Shown: positions 27,701-37,973, numbered from the stretch's first letter. The stretch is DNA of 64,000 bases from an uncultured Desulfovibrio sp. (GCA_947038175.1 CAMQVJ010000003.1:1-64000), one strand, 5' to 3'. The notes: a model not told the origin generated them from the sequence alone. Made by a program: numbers and translations.

Positions 27701-28258
27701 TCACCGATTAAAGTACAATGTACCTATGTGTTTTTGATTTTCATAAATATGTGAACAAGCTAGTCGCCTAGTTTCCCTTTGAAAAATAATAGAGTAGTCA
27801 CAGCCTGGAGAGTTTATTTTCTGCATATCAAGGCGATTAAAAATCCATTTCGGGGATTCATAATTTGGTAACTCCATACTGATTAACCGTTTATTCAGAG
27901 CAACGCAAGTTTTTATGAATGAACCCTCATGCTCCGTAAAGTTTACTTGTCCCGTAGAAAAAAATGCCTGCGCGCATATTTTTTGTTCATCAAATGGCAA
28001 GATTATAGGATTTAAAGATTTGTCTTCTTGATATATATATGCAACCTTGTCCTGTTTTTCTTCTTGCCACAAAAACGTTGCAGAGGCGTGTTCACCAACT
28101 TCACGCTGGATACTTATGTTGTCAGAATAAATCATTCTATTAACCTTTAAAGAATGTTGCTCACTAGGCACAAACGTATCCACCAGAAATTCATATAAAG
28201 TTGTTCCTTGCAAATAGGTTCGATCTTCAAGAAAACATAAGCGTTTAACCTTTTTCAT
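27701..28258 (-). CDS. Hypothetical protein, first gene of the KAS III-ACP operon
   Basis: A 185-aa soluble protein without signal peptide or membrane helix; family not recognised. It starts MKKVKRLCFLEDRTYLQGTT and includes GEHASATFLWQEEK, ACSHIYENQKHIG and a PSEQHSLKVNRM segment. Its stop lies 3 nt before the KAS III start, so it is surely co-translated. The position suggests a processing step on the ACP-bound chain (for example a hot-dog dehydratase or thioesterase), but I see no diagnostic motif. AT-rich, presumably promoter-bearing DNA (28259-28468) precedes it. Confidence 0.6.
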   Translation of the reverse strand: MKKVKRLCFLEDRTYLQGTTLYEFLVDTFVPSEQHSLKVNRMIYSDNISIQREVGEHASATFLWQEEKQDKVAYIYQEDKSLNPIILPFDEQKICAQAFFSTGQVNFTEHEGSFIKTCVALNKRLISMELPNYESPKWIFNRLDMQKINSPGCDYSIIFQRETRRLACSHIYENQKHIGTLYFNR

Positions 28259-28468
28259 ATTTTTCCATACTTCATTAACTCTTTAGATGATTTTTAAAAT
28301 AATAGTAGCATTTCAAATAGAATGTGATATAGAGCAATAGTAATTATTTACTGTTACTATAAAATTATATGAATGAGAAGTCAATAAGACATAACCCATA
28401 AAAAAAATGCAAGTATTCCACATCAAAAAATATTTGGTTAGCCCCTGTGAATCCTCCTCACCTACGCC

Positions 28469-29191
28469 ATGTATCACAAGAGCGATGTCTGCAATTTTTC
28501 AACTGGTATTGACTTTCTCCTTTTTCTTTGGACTGCTCTTGATCGAAAGATATCTGAAACAATTTACACAGAAATAAAGACAATAATTGGAGAAGAAGGG
28601 ACAATTATTGTTCCTACATTTACCTATGGTTTTTGTAGTGGTGATGATTTTGATATTGATAATACCCCTGGAGTAGCTATGGGGAACTTTAGTGAGTATG
28701 TGAGAAAACTAGATTCTAGTATTCGTTCAAAACATCCTATGCAATCTATAAGTGCTAACGGTAGATTAGCAGAACACCTTTGTGAGGTCGATACGTATTC
28801 GACTTTTGCTGAAAATGGACCGTTTGATAGATTTATAAAGGCGTCAGGTAAAATGCTTCTTTTAGGAGTGGGTTTTGAAAATATGACAATTTTACATATT
28901 ATTGAAGAACGCTTTCAGGTCCCCTATCGCTATTGGAAAGAGTTTTCGGGGAATTACATTCAGCACGGGGAAAGTACACGGAAAACCTATGGAATGTATG
29001 TTAGAGACCTTGATTTAAACCCAGAAATAAAAATTCAAAGAATAGAGGACTACCTTACAAGCTTGAATGCTGTAAGCAAACGGTCTATTGGTGAAGGCGT
29101 GGTAAAAACGATTAATATTGTCACATATATCGATGTTTTGAGTAATGAATTGCAACACGACCCCTACTTTTTGATTAAAGAGGATGCATAA
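28469..29191 (+). pseudogene. 5'-truncated AAC(3)-like N-acyltransferase
   Basis: From about residue 35 this ORF is a close relative of the protein at 25682: GTIIVPTFTYGFCSGDDFDIDNT, MGNFSEYVRK, SIRSKHPMQSISANG, VPYRYWKEFSGNYIQHG. The N-terminal part (MYHKSDVCNFSTGIDFLLFL) does not align and lacks the GDTLLIHS block used for acyl-CoA/ACP binding. No Shine-Dalgarno sequence precedes the ATG. I read it as a copy that lost its 5' end. A functional variant with a new N-terminus cannot be excluded. Confidence 0.6.
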
Positions 29192-29290
29192 AGTATAACG
29201 AATATTCGATGGGATGTTTTTCGCAATATATACAGCCATATAGGCCTTAAGTTCTTCTACTCGCTCCATTCTCTAAAAAAGCATTTTTTT

Positions 29291-29326
29291 ATCCCTTTTC
29301 TTGGACAACCAAGACAAGGGATTTTC
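29291..29326 (+). terminator. Terminator after the second AAC(3)-like gene
   Basis: ATCCCTTTTCTTGG pairs with CCAAGACAAGGGAT around an ACAA loop (one mismatch) and is followed by TTTTCT. Confidence 0.65.
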
Positions 29327-29395
29327 TATGGTATTAACTAGGGAATATAAAATCTAAATTTATAACTTATTTTCACTAGACATGACAATTTCCGT

Positions 29396-29551
29396 TTTGT
29401 CATCCTCGAGCATTTTCTTAATGCCTTTTATTTGCCCTTCTATACGGTTAAGGCGTTTCACTATGGAACTATTATCTGCACATTTCATAAATTCTCCCAT
29501 TGGTTTTTGTTTCGTTTTGATACCATATACCCCCATGGGGTATTAGGTCAA
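29396..29551 (-). repeat. 156-bp direct repeat, copy B (csoR 5' fragment, pseudogene)
   Basis: Near-identical to 22032-22187. It holds the first ~31 codons of csoR (29396-29488), the GGGAGAATTT ribosome site and the operator ATACCCCCATGGGGTAT (29527-29543). The coding part then breaks off into unrelated sequence. It marks the right border of the accessory cluster. Confidence 0.9.
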
Positions 29552-29893
29552 GCGTTCGATAGCCATCGATGTTTTTTTTTGTTAGATTATAAAGATAGGA
29601 ATCGGCAAACCTAAAGAATTTTCTAACTGAAAAATGGGACAGTTAAGGGACGAGTTGAGCAGAGCCGAAAAAATCACGAAAAGCTTGATGGCATTCAACT
29701 TGATAGCGATAGGGTAAAATCTAAAACGAAAGAGATGGAAATATAAAATCCACCTATCTTGGCTTGAATTATGAAAGTATTTGCTGTATGATCTATGGTA
29801 AGGATTATTTTAGTAATAATGAAAAAGAGTACGGTGCGATGCCGCAAAGATTATATAATAACAAAACATACTAAACAAAAAAGAGAGATTACT
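29552..29893. other. Intergenic region upstream of the flavoprotein gene
   Basis: About 340 bp without a convincing gene. A 27-codon ORF (MGQLRDELSRAEKITKSLMAF, from about 29633) is too short to support. Before the presumed insertion, this stretch would have lain directly beyond the csoR operator, making csoR and the flavoprotein gene divergent neighbours. Confidence 0.35.
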
Positions 29894-30517
29894 ATGAAAG
29901 TACTAATGGTAAATGGCAGTAGCAATAAAACAGGTTCTACATTCACTGCGCTAACAGAAGTAGGCAAAGAACTTATTTTGAATGGGGTTGAATATGAAAT
30001 TTTGCAACTGGGTTCAGAATCGCAACGTGACTGTATAGGCTGTAGGGTATGTCGGAAAACAGGCAAGTGTACTTTTGATGAAAATGGGCTCAACGAATTT
30101 GTTGAACAAGCGAGAATATCTGATGGTTTTATTTTCGGCTCTCCTGTTTACTACGCACATCCAAGCGGTAGACTCTTGTCATTTTTAGACCGTGCATTTT
30201 ATAGCGGCTCAAGTGCATTCTGTTCTAAGCCAGGCGCATCGGTCGTCTCTGCAAGAAGGGCAGGCACAACAGCATCTATTGATTGTATAAATAAATACTT
30301 CTCAATTGCTTCAATGCCCATAGTTGGCTCATCTTACTGGACCATGGTTCACGGAAATAAAAAAGAAGAAACTCTACAAGACTTAGAAGGTTTACAATCA
30401 ATGAGAAACCTTGCTAAAAACATGGCATTTCTGATTAAAAGCATAAATATAGCAAAGGAAAACGGAATTAATTTGCCAACTCTAGAAAGAGAACATGTTA
30501 CAAATTTTATTCGTTAA
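29894..30517 (+). CDS. Flavodoxin-fold NAD(P)H-dependent FMN reductase
   Basis: The 207-aa protein opens with MKVLMVNGSSNKTGSTFTAL, the FMN phosphate-binding loop of the NADPH-dependent FMN reductase / iron-sulfur flavoprotein group. It contains the cysteine motif CIGCRVCRKTGKC and the FGSPVYYAHPSGRLLSFLDRAF flavin-contact region. The track starts 99 nt earlier, but the family N-terminus is at ATG 29894. Substrate unknown (quinone or disulfide reduction is possible). It appears monocistronic and may once have been divergent from csoR. Confidence 0.82.
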   Translation: MKVLMVNGSSNKTGSTFTALTEVGKELILNGVEYEILQLGSESQRDCIGCRVCRKTGKCTFDENGLNEFVEQARISDGFIFGSPVYYAHPSGRLLSFLDRAFYSGSSAFCSKPGASVVSARRAGTTASIDCINKYFSIASMPIVGSSYWTMVHGNKKEETLQDLEGLQSMRNLAKNMAFLIKSINIAKENGINLPTLEREHVTNFIR

Positions 30518-30680
30518 TAAAAAATTATACATGGCAAAGATAATGTATAATAATCAGGATTGATATGATTTAAGTATGATAGATGGCGAGTTTCTCAAAG
30601 AGAGGCTTGAGGGGGAAATTTTTGAAAGTTTTTTTCCGAAAGTTTTTGAAAAATAATTCCTCAGAGTTCTTCAAATTCGC

Positions 30681-30709
30681 TTGACAAAAGCCCTATTAAC
30701 ACCTAATAA
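30681..30709 (+). promoter_or_regulatory. Promoter of the rpsL-rpsG-fusA operon
   Basis: TTGACA (30681-30686), 17-nt spacer, TAATAA (30704-30709), 43 nt upstream of rpsL. A near-consensus sigma-70-type promoter, suitable for a highly expressed operon. Confidence 0.75.
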
Positions 30710-30752
30710 TTTTCGTTCGGTTTATTTTTGTTAATTTTAAATGGAGGAAGCT

Positions 30753-31124
30753 ATGCCTACAGTCAGCCAACTTATTCGTTTTGAACGAAAAAAGGTTGTA
30801 AAGCGTAAGAAGACACCTGCATTGCAAGAATGTCCACAACGTCGTGGAGTATGCACTCGTGTATACACCACAACACCTAAGAAGCCTAACTCAGCGCTTC
30901 GTAAGGTTGCTCGTGTGCGTTTGACCAATGGTCTTGAAGTGTCTGCTTACATTCCAGGTGAAGGTCACAACTTACAAGAACACAGTGTCGTTATGATTCG
31001 TGGTGGTCGTGTAAAGGATTTACCTGGTGTTCGTTATCACATCGTTCGTGGTACTCTTGATACCGCTGGTGTTGCAGATCGTCGTCAACGTCGTTCAAAA
31101 TACGGCACAAAACGTCCTAAATAA
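30753..31124 (+). CDS. rpsL: 30S ribosomal protein S12
   Basis: S12 sits at the decoding centre of the 30S subunit. The 123-aa protein has the conserved [16 protein letters not shown] loop and [13 protein letters not shown]; the lysines in these motifs are the unmutated forms at streptomycin-resistance positions. The track begins at an upstream ATG that is part of the Shine-Dalgarno region (ATGGAGGAAGCT); the true start is [10 protein letters not shown] at 30753. First gene of the str operon. Confidence 0.98.
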   Translation: MPTVSQLIRFERKKVVKRKKTPALQECPQRRGVCTRVYTTTPKKPNSALRKVARVRLTNGLEVSAYIPGEGHNLQEHSVVMIRGGRVKDLPGVRYHIVRGTLDTAGVADRRQRRSKYGTKRPK

Positions 31125-31176
31125 ATTTTAGTTACATTCTTTTCGATCATGCGGTGGTTCCGCTTGCTCGTTTTGA

Positions 31177-31668
<492 letters not shown>

Positions 31669-31678
31669 GTCGTAAAAT

Positions 31679-33751
31679 ATGTCACGTAGTTTTGAAATTA
31701 AAAATATTCGTAATATCGGCATCATGGCCCATATTGACGCAGGTAAAACAACAACCACAGAACGTATTTTGTTCTACACTGGTGTTTCCCATAAAATTGG
31801 TGAAACACATGACGGTGGCGCTACCATGGATTTCATGGAGCAAGAACAAGAACGTGGTATCACTATTACTTCTGCGGCAACTCAATGCACATGGGATAAT
31901 CATACGATTAACATCATTGATACTCCTGGACACGTTGACTTCACAATTGAAGTAGAACGTTCTCTTCGTGTACTTGATGGAGCTGTTGCGGTATTTGATG
32001 CTGTTGCTGGTGTTGAACCTCAGTCAGAAACTGTATGGCGTCAAGCTAATAGCTACAATGTACCTCGTATCTGCTTCATTAATAAAATGGACAGAATTGG
32101 TGCAAACCATGCTCGCTGTGTTGATATGATTCGTGACCGCTTAAAAGCAAAGCCAATCATGTTGCAAATTCCAATCGGTAACGAAGACCTTTTTGAAGGT
32201 GTCGTTGATCTTATCTCTGGTCGTGCTATCAAATTTGATAAGCAAACCAAGGGCGCTGATTTCTGGGAAGAAGATATTCCTGCTGATATGATGGAACTTT
32301 ACGAAGAAAAGCGTATCGAAATGCTCGAAGCTGTTGCAGAAGAGGACGAAGTTCTTCTTAATAAATATCTTGATGGTGGAATCTTGACTACAGAAGAAAT
32401 TATTTCTTGCGTACGTAAAGCAACTATCTCTCAAGCTATTGTTCCTGTAATGTGCGGAACTGCGTTCCGTAACATGGGCGTGCAACCACTTCTTGATGCT
32501 ATTGTTCGTTACTTGCCTTCTCCTCTTGATATTCCACCAATGGTGGGCATTGACCCTGACGATAAAGAGAAAGAAATCGAATGTCTTCCAATTGATAAGA
32601 ATCCTCTCGCAGGACTTGTTTTCAAATTGGCATCTGATCCATTTATTGGTCACCTTTCCTTCTTCCGCGTTTATTCTGGTAGTGTTGAGCCTGGTACAAC
32701 TTTGCTCAATACAAATACTGGTAAAAAAGAACGTGTTGGTCGTATCGTTCGTATGCACGCTAACAAGCGTGACGAAATCAAATGGGCTGGCGCTGGCGAC
32801 ATCGTAGCTCTTGTTGGTATCAAGAACGTATCTACTGGTGACACTCTTTGTAGCGAAAGCGCACCTGTAAAGCTTGAATCACTGAATATTCCTGAACCTG
32901 TTATTGAGCTCGCTATTGAGCCAAAAACAAAAGCAGACCGTGATTCTCTTTCTGCAGCACTTAATAAGCTTGCTAAGGAAGATCCTTCCTTTAGAGTTAA
33001 GGGTGATGAAGAAACAGGGCAAACTGTTATTGCTGGTATGGGCGAATTGCACCTTGAAATTATCGTTGACCGTTTGGTTCGTGAGTTTGGCGTACAAGCA
33101 AACGTGGGTAAACCACAAGTTGCTTACCGTGAAACTATTGGCAAGCCAAGCAAATCTGATACCAAGTACGCAAAGCAATCAGGTGGTCGTGGACAATACG
33201 GACACGTTATCATTGAAGTTGCACCAAACCCAGGCAATGGCTATGAGTTTGTGAACTCTATCTCCGGTGGTGTTATTCCTAAGGAATACATTCCTGCTGT
33301 AGATAAGGGTATTCAAGATGCGCTTAAGAGCGGTGTTCTTGCTGGTTTCCCAGTTGTTGACGTAAAGGTAAACCTTATTTTTGGTTCTTACCATGAAGTT
33401 GACTCCTCTGAACAAGCGTTCTACATTGCTGGTAGTATGGCGATTAAAGATGGTATGCAAAAAGCTACTCCTACACTTCTCGAGCCTATCATGGACGTTG
33501 AAGTTGTAACTCCTGACGATTACCTCGGTGACGTTATGGGTGACCTTAATGGTCGTCGTGGTCGTGTGCAAGGTATGGATGCTCGCTCTGGTGCGCAATC
33601 TATCCGTTGCCAAGTGCCTCTTTCTGAAATGTTTGGTTATGCAACTGACCTTCGTTCAAAGACTCAAGGTCGCGCAACATTCACCATGCAATTTGACCAT
33701 TATGAAAAAGTACCTGCAAGCATTGCTGAAGGTCTTACAAAGAAAGACTAA
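31679..33751 (+). CDS. fusA: Elongation factor G
   Basis: EF-G is the GTPase driving ribosomal translocation. All five domains are present in 690 aa: G1 [15 protein letters not shown], switch [19 protein letters not shown]4 NKMDR, and the domain IV tip region [10 protein letters not shown]. It begins 10 nt after rpsG. tuf and the S10 genes do not follow; a terminator and then an autotransporter do. The last ~30 codons, stop and terminator are repeated at 36.5 kb. Confidence 0.98.
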   Translation: MSRSFEIKNIRNIGIMAHIDAGKTTTTERILFYTGVSHKIGETHDGGATMDFMEQEQERGITITSAATQCTWDNHTINIIDTPGHVDFTIEVERSLRVLDGAVAVFDAVAGVEPQSETVWRQANSYNVPRICFINKMDRIGANHARCVDMIRDRLKAKPIMLQIPIGNEDLFEGVVDLISGRAIKFDKQTKGADFWEEDIPADMMELYEEKRIEMLEAVAEEDEVLLNKYLDGGILTTEEIISCVRKATISQAIVPVMCGTAFRNMGVQPLLDAIVRYLPSPLDIPPMVGIDPDDKEKEIECLPIDKNPLAGLVFKLASDPFIGHLSFFRVYSGSVEPGTTLLNTNTGKKERVGRIVRMHANKRDEIKWAGAGDIVALVGIKNVSTGDTLCSESAPVKLESLNIPEPVIELAIEPKTKADRDSLSAALNKLAKEDPSFRVKGDEETGQTVIAGMGELHLEIIVDRLVREFGVQANVGKPQVAYRETIGKPSKSDTKYAKQSGGRGQYGHVIIEVAPNPGNGYEFVNSISGGVIPKEYIPAVDKGIQDALKSGVLAGFPVVDVKVNLIFGSYHEVDSSEQAFYIAGSMAIKDGMQKATPTLLEPIMDVEVVTPDDYLGDVMGDLNGRRGRVQGMDARSGAQSIRCQVPLSEMFGYATDLRSKTQGRATFTMQFDHYEKVPASIAEGLTKKD

Positions 33752-33821
33752 TTTTATATAAGCAATTTGCTTTATAAAAAAGTATATAAAAAGCCGTTCA
33801 TTTTTGAGCGGCTTTTTTTTT
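33658..33821 (+). repeat. fusA 3'-end repeat, copy A (genuine 3' end and terminator)
   Basis: The final 31 codons of fusA plus the terminator. It matches 36466-36628 with a handful of substitutions in the coding part and near identity from the stop codon through the T-run. Confidence 0.92.
33788..33821 (+). terminator. str operon terminator
   Basis: AAAAAGCCG/CGGCTTTTT stem around TTCATTTTTGAG, followed by a T-run. Confidence 0.9.
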
Positions 33822-33902
33822 ATATACTTTACATACTCCTTTTTTCAAAGTAGACTCTGAACTATGTATAATTAATTACTTGTTCGAATAAGAGGGTAAT
33901 GT

Positions 33903-36437
33903 ATGAAATTTTGCAATAGTATTTCTCTTTGTTTACTTGTGTTTTGCAGCGCTTGCGGTGGCGGTGGTTCTGGCGGCGGTGGTGCTGGCGGTAATGCTGG
34001 CGGTGGTCCTATAGTTTATGTCACCAAGGATGTTACAGTAAGTGATTTTGATTCTGAGCACGCCCCGGATCCAGAAGTTTTTCATAATTTTCCTTTGTAC
34101 GGTGTTTATTATGCCCCCCTTTCTGGTACTCAAGGTAATTCCCATATTTTAGATAGTGATGTAGTCCTACATAACTCTAACATTGTTGGTACTATGGGTT
34201 ATGACGTTTATGGTGTTTATGCTATAAATGATGGGACAGAACAAACAATTAAAATGACCAATAATTCTGTTACCATTTCCGAAAGCAATATACAAGCTGG
34301 TGGCTGTGACCCTACCATGGTATGCGGTAAAGGAGTCGATATTTATGGAGCATGGACAACAAATGGTATAAACCACATTGCCACAGAAAATAGAGTTTCC
34401 ATTTCTAACAGTACATTAAGCTCCGTAGGCAATAAGACCGGTGAGGATTATTCGGCTTGGGATACGGATGTTGTTGGTGGTTACGCAGTAGGTAATAATA
34501 GTACAATTGCAAATAATTCTGTATCTGTATCTGATGGTAGCAAATTGCAATCGCAAAATCATGTAAGGGTTTATGGCGGACACGCTAACATTAACTTGGG
34601 TAATAACAGTACAATTACAAACAATTCTGTTTCCATTACTGATAGCTCTTTATTTGCAGCTGAATATGTTGAAGTTATTGGTGGGGTAAAAACAGGTGGA
34701 AACAATGCACAAATTACAAATAATTCTGTTTATATTTCAAATTCGACCATAACGAGCGCCTCGAGGATACAAAAGGATAAATCAGTTAAAATTTTAGGTG
34801 GATATGCTAAAAATGGTGGCACAGGCAATAATGTCACAAATAATAAGGTTACGTTTCATGGTAATGTCACACTCGAGCTGGGTAATTACGGTTTACTTAT
34901 CGCTGGTGGCTCAGGTGGCTCAGCTGGTTTGACGGATGGCGTTCATGCTACTGGTGATTTTCGCACAGGCAATACTCTTGTATTAGATAACGCCACTGTG
35001 AAGATATTGAGGACTGGGGCTGGAGTCAAACGGCTCGAAAATTTTGACAAGTATGTTTTCAAACCCTCTTACGCACAAATAATGGATGTAGATAATACAC
35101 CTATGATAGCAGGGATGGATTTTTATCTTGGCACTGATGCGCATCTTAGTATAGAAGGCGATGTGGGTGGTTCTTCAACAATTCCAATGAATCAACAAAT
35201 TGTTTTGATGCAGGGAAGTTTTACTGGGAATTTTGAGAATATAAATGATACATTTGCCCTGCAACAGGGTTTATCAAGCTATTATGATGTTGAAGTAAGT
35301 TTAGTAAGCAAACTTATCGCTAAAATTGCTAGTGCCCCTAAGACAAGCAGGCAAGCCTCTGTTCCTGCAGAAGCGCAAGTTGCCTCCACATCTTTGCTTA
35401 ATGAAGCCACTAACTTTGTAAGTGGCGCAGGTATAACAAGTGCTCTTTCTGCTACAAGGCTGGCAAACGCTAACTCTTTTGCGGCGAATGGCCGTGCGCT
35501 TGCCGTGAGTGGTGCTATGATGGGATCGGCTGTTAACAGCACGATATCGAACACGACAGGGCAAACTGGAATTTCTTCACAAAGCATTCAGCAAAATGCT
35601 CATTGGGCAAATTCTAGCTGGGCAAGTTTTTCTGCCGCAAGTGCTGGTAGTTCAAGTTATAATTCAAGCTCTTCAACATCATCTATTGATGTTGATAGTT
35701 ATTCTATACTTAGTGGTCTTGCCAGACGTTTTGCGATGCAAAAAGGAAGTATGCTCGTTGGGTTATTTGCTGAATACGGAAATGCAGACATTGATACACA
35801 CAATAAATTTGATAGCCAATCGGATATAAAAGGAACAGGCGACAGCTCTTACATGGGCGGTGGTATTCTTGGGCGTTTTGACCACTATTCAGGCATGTAT
35901 GCCGATGCGTCTCTTCGCCTAGGCAGGACAACGACGGAACATTCTAGCTCTGATTATCAAGGCTTTTCCGGTCGCAATATATCTTACGATACAGAATCAC
36001 TTTATTTTAGCACTCATATTGCCCTCGGTTATAATTGGAAAATGTTTGGCGCAGGTAATGCAGATGTATATGCTAAATATCTATGGGCGCACATGAGTGG
36101 TGATGACGCCAATATTATTGGTGATGAATATAAATTCAGCGATGTTAATTCCCATAGAGCACGCCTTGGCACACGCTATACCCATGCTCTTAACAAATAT
36201 ATCAGCCCATTTTTTGGGGCGGCTTATGAGTATGAGTTTGATAGCTATGCCCATTCCTCTGTCCGTGGAATGGATTTTGAAGCTCCCAATCTTAGGGGCG
36301 GTACGGGTATTTTTGAAGGAGGTATCAGCTTGACACCTCTCGCGAATGGACCTGTTACGCTTGATTTGAATACAGAAATTTTTGTGGGCATGCGTGAAGG
36401 GTATATGGTTAATGCACAACTTGTGTATGATTTCTAG
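33903..36437 (+). CDS. Autotransporter (type Va) with lipoprotein-like, glycine-rich N-terminus
   Basis: The 844-aa protein starts with a hydrophobic signal ([12 protein letters not shown]) ending in Cys followed by [12 protein letters not shown]. It resembles a lipoprotein signal although the -3 residue is not the usual Leu. The passenger (about 60-470) is built of repeated Asn/Ser-rich units such as [11 protein letters not shown], compatible with a beta-helix. The last ~270 residues form an autotransporter beta-barrel ending in QLVYDF, with terminal Phe. TATAAT (33867-33872) and AGAGGG precede it. It lies between two copies of the fusA 3' end, so it is probably acquired. Adhesin-like function is inference. 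Confidence 0.85.
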   Translation: MKFCNSISLCLLVFCSACGGGGSGGGGAGGNAGGGPIVYVTKDVTVSDFDSEHAPDPEVFHNFPLYGVYYAPLSGTQGNSHILDSDVVLHNSNIVGTMGYDVYGVYAINDGTEQTIKMTNNSVTISESNIQAGGCDPTMVCGKGVDIYGAWTTNGINHIATENRVSISNSTLSSVGNKTGEDYSAWDTDVVGGYAVGNNSTIANNSVSVSDGSKLQSQNHVRVYGGHANINLGNNSTITNNSVSITDSSLFAAEYVEVIGGVKTGGNNAQITNNSVYISNSTITSASRIQKDKSVKILGGYAKNGGTGNNVTNNKVTFHGNVTLELGNYGLLIAGGSGGSAGLTDGVHATGDFRTGNTLVLDNATVKILRTGAGVKRLENFDKYVFKPSYAQIMDVDNTPMIAGMDFYLGTDAHLSIEGDVGGSSTIPMNQQIVLMQGSFTGNFENINDTFALQQGLSSYYDVEVSLVSKLIAKIASAPKTSRQASVPAEAQVASTSLLNEATNFVSGAGITSALSATRLANANSFAANGRALAVSGAMMGSAVNSTISNTTGQTGISSQSIQQNAHWANSSWASFSAASAGSSSYNSSSSTSSIDVDSYSILSGLARRFAMQKGSMLVGLFAEYGNADIDTHNKFDSQSDIKGTGDSSYMGGGILGRFDHYSGMYADASLRLGRTTTEHSSSDYQGFSGRNISYDTESLYFSTHIALGYNWKMFGAGNADVYAKYLWAHMSGDDANIIGDEYKFSDVNSHRARLGTRYTHALNKYISPFFGAAYEYEFDSYAHSSVRGMDFEAPNLRGGTGIFEGGISLTPLANGPVTLDLNTEIFVGMREGYMVNAQLVYDF

Positions 36438-36465
36438 AAGTGAGCTTTAACTACGCAGGGCATGT

Positions 36466-36628
36466 AAAGACACAAGGTCGCGCAACATTCACCATGCAAT
36501 TTGACCACTGCGAAAAAGTTCCTGCAAGCATTGCTGAAGGTCTTACAAAGAAAGACTAATTTTATATAAGCAATTTGCTTTATAAAAAAGTATATAAAAA
36601 GCCGTTCATTTTTGAGCGGCTTTTTTTT
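36466..36628 (+). repeat. fusA 3'-end repeat, copy B (fusA remnant plus terminator)
   Basis: A fragment encoding the last 31 EF-G residues (one change, DHYEK to DHCEK), with stop codon and the full terminator (36596-36628), but no upstream fusA sequence. Most base changes are synonymous, so the fragment came from a functional gene. It now ends the autotransporter transcript. Confidence 0.9.
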
Positions 36629-36713
36629 ATTCTGCGTTGTTTTGTATCACATGGAGTTTTGTATCGTAAAGTGAGGTTTTATTTTTGGGTCTTGAAATAG
36701 GGTTAGGTAAGCG

Positions 36714-37031
36714 TTAGCGTACCCAATTTTCTCCCCAAATTTTCATCTCATTAATGATAGGTTCTAGCGCTTCGCCCTTTTTTGTGAGTGTGTAATACAC
36801 TTGAGGAGGAATAACGGGGATAACTTTTCGTGTTAAAATTCCATTCGTCTCTAAATTTCTGAGGGAATCAGTGAGTGTTTTTGGAGTGATATTATTCAGT
36901 AATTTTCGTAATTCGCCAAAGCGTTTTGTACCTGTGGATAAGTTTTTAATTATTAAAAAGGACCATTTCCCCCCTATGACTATTAATGCTTTTTCCACGT
37001 AACATTCTGTTTCTGATGTACATTTCAACAT
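36714..37031 (-). CDS. HxlR-family transcriptional regulator
   Basis: This 105-aa winged-helix protein has the family pattern CYVEKALIVIGGKWSFLIIKNL (an N-terminal Cys followed by the GGKW helix), RFGELRKLLNNITPKTLTDSLRNLE as the recognition region, and YTLTKKGEALEPII. HxlR regulators often sense aldehydes, quinones or redox stress through the N-terminal Cys. AGGAAAG precedes the ATG. It is divergent from the nitroreductase gene, its probable target; the 158-bp spacer holds the inverted repeat GTTAC-N14-GTAAC, a possible operator. Confidence 0.9.
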   Translation of the reverse strand: MLKCTSETECYVEKALIVIGGKWSFLIIKNLSTGTKRFGELRKLLNNITPKTLTDSLRNLETNGILTRKVIPVIPPQVYYTLTKKGEALEPIINEMKIWGENWVR

Positions 37032-37189
37032 ACAATCTTTCCTCGTGTTTTTGTTTCTCGGTATCTTTTTAATACTAATAAATGTTTAAGGTTACTATGT
37101 ATCAATTTGGTAACTACTTGTATTTATATATCGACCTTGTTATCCTGTCAATGGTGTCAAAATTATAGCAATGTATAGGGAGATGTATT

Positions 37190-37705
37190 ATGGACTTTTC
37201 AAATTTGGCGAAGCAAAGATGTTCTGTAAGAGGCTATGAGCAAAAAAAAGTTGAAGAATCAAAAATTGAAGATTTGTTGAATGCTGGAAGACTTGCACCG
37301 ACGGCGGCGAATAAGCAGCCACAAAAGATACTGGTTTTGGACAAGTGTGAGTCATTAGCCAAAGTTAACAAATCCGCTAATTGTCATGGTGCTCCACTGG
37401 TTATGATTGTTCTAGCAGATAAAGAGACGGCGTGGGTGCGCCCTTTTGATAAAAAAAGCATGGTGGATATTGATGGGAGCATTGTTGCAGATCATATTGT
37501 TATGCAGGCGGAAGATTTGGGTTTATCAAGTTGTTGGATTACTTTTTTTGACCCTTGTATTTTGAAAGAAGCATTTGCGATACCTGATAATTTAGAGCCT
37601 GTGGCTATTATAACATTAGGTTATAGTAGTGTTATGAAAGATGCAGAGCGACATATTCGTACACGAAACCCTTTGGAGTCCATGGTGTTTTATAATCAGT
37701 TTTAG
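37190..37705 (+). CDS. Nitroreductase family protein
   Basis: A 171-aa FMN-dependent oxidoreductase of the nitroreductase fold: RCSVRGYEQKKVEESKIEDLLNAGRLAPTAANKQP at the N-terminus (flavin-binding Arg-Ser-x-Arg type), DGSIVADHIVMQAEDLGLSSCWI in the middle, and AIITLGYS near the end. The small size is typical of the short nitroreductase group. Substrate unassigned. Divergent from an HxlR regulator, a common regulator/target arrangement. Confidence 0.9.
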   Translation: MDFSNLAKQRCSVRGYEQKKVEESKIEDLLNAGRLAPTAANKQPQKILVLDKCESLAKVNKSANCHGAPLVMIVLADKETAWVRPFDKKSMVDIDGSIVADHIVMQAEDLGLSSCWITFFDPCILKEAFAIPDNLEPVAIITLGYSSVMKDAERHIRTRNPLESMVFYNQF

Positions 37706-37773
37706 TCATGACTTTCTCAATAGAAACGTTCTTGCTTATACTTTGAGTAAATGGAAACTTTTTAGAATACAAA

Positions 37774-37897
37774 CTTTTTCAAACGCAGTTTGAAAAAGCG
37801 ATGGGGGGTCAGGGGGATTCAATCCCCCTGAAAAACAAAAACAAAAACAAAAACAAAAAACAAAAAACAAAAAACAAAAAACAAAAAACAAAAAATA
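37774..37897 (-). repeat. Intergenic T-tract/G-C hairpin element, copy 6, with (AAAAAC)n
   Basis: On the plus strand: an AT hairpin with arms CTTTTTCAAAC/GTTTGAAAAAG (37774-37798), GGGGGG (37803-37808), hairpin CAGGGGGATTCAATCCCCCTG (37810-37830), then a simple repeat of AAAAAC and AAAAAAC units to 37897. On the minus strand the T side therefore faces the glmU 3' end. Confidence 0.85.
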
Positions 37898-37915
37898 CTC
37901 ATAAAATATGTTGAT

Positions 37916-37940
37916 AAAAAAAGGGGAGTTGAACTCCCCT
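37916..37940 (-). terminator. glmU terminator
   Basis: On the minus strand AGGGGAGTTCAACTCCCCT is followed directly by TTTTTTT. This is the one G/C hairpin of the AGTTGAACT type that does have a proper U-tract, placed about 35 nt past the glmU stop. Confidence 0.8.
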
Positions 37941-37973
37941 AAATATAGAAATATTACTTCTAATATACTGTGT

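Noticed and set aside
25682-29191. AAC(3)-like genes as aminoglycoside resistance determinants
   Set aside because: The family is broad, and the ACP/KAS III/SDR context points to sugar or glycan acylation. Nothing in the sequence supports a drug substrate.
37831-37897. Possible CRISPR array
   Set aside because: The units are 6-7 nt simple repeats without spacers. No cas gene is in the window.
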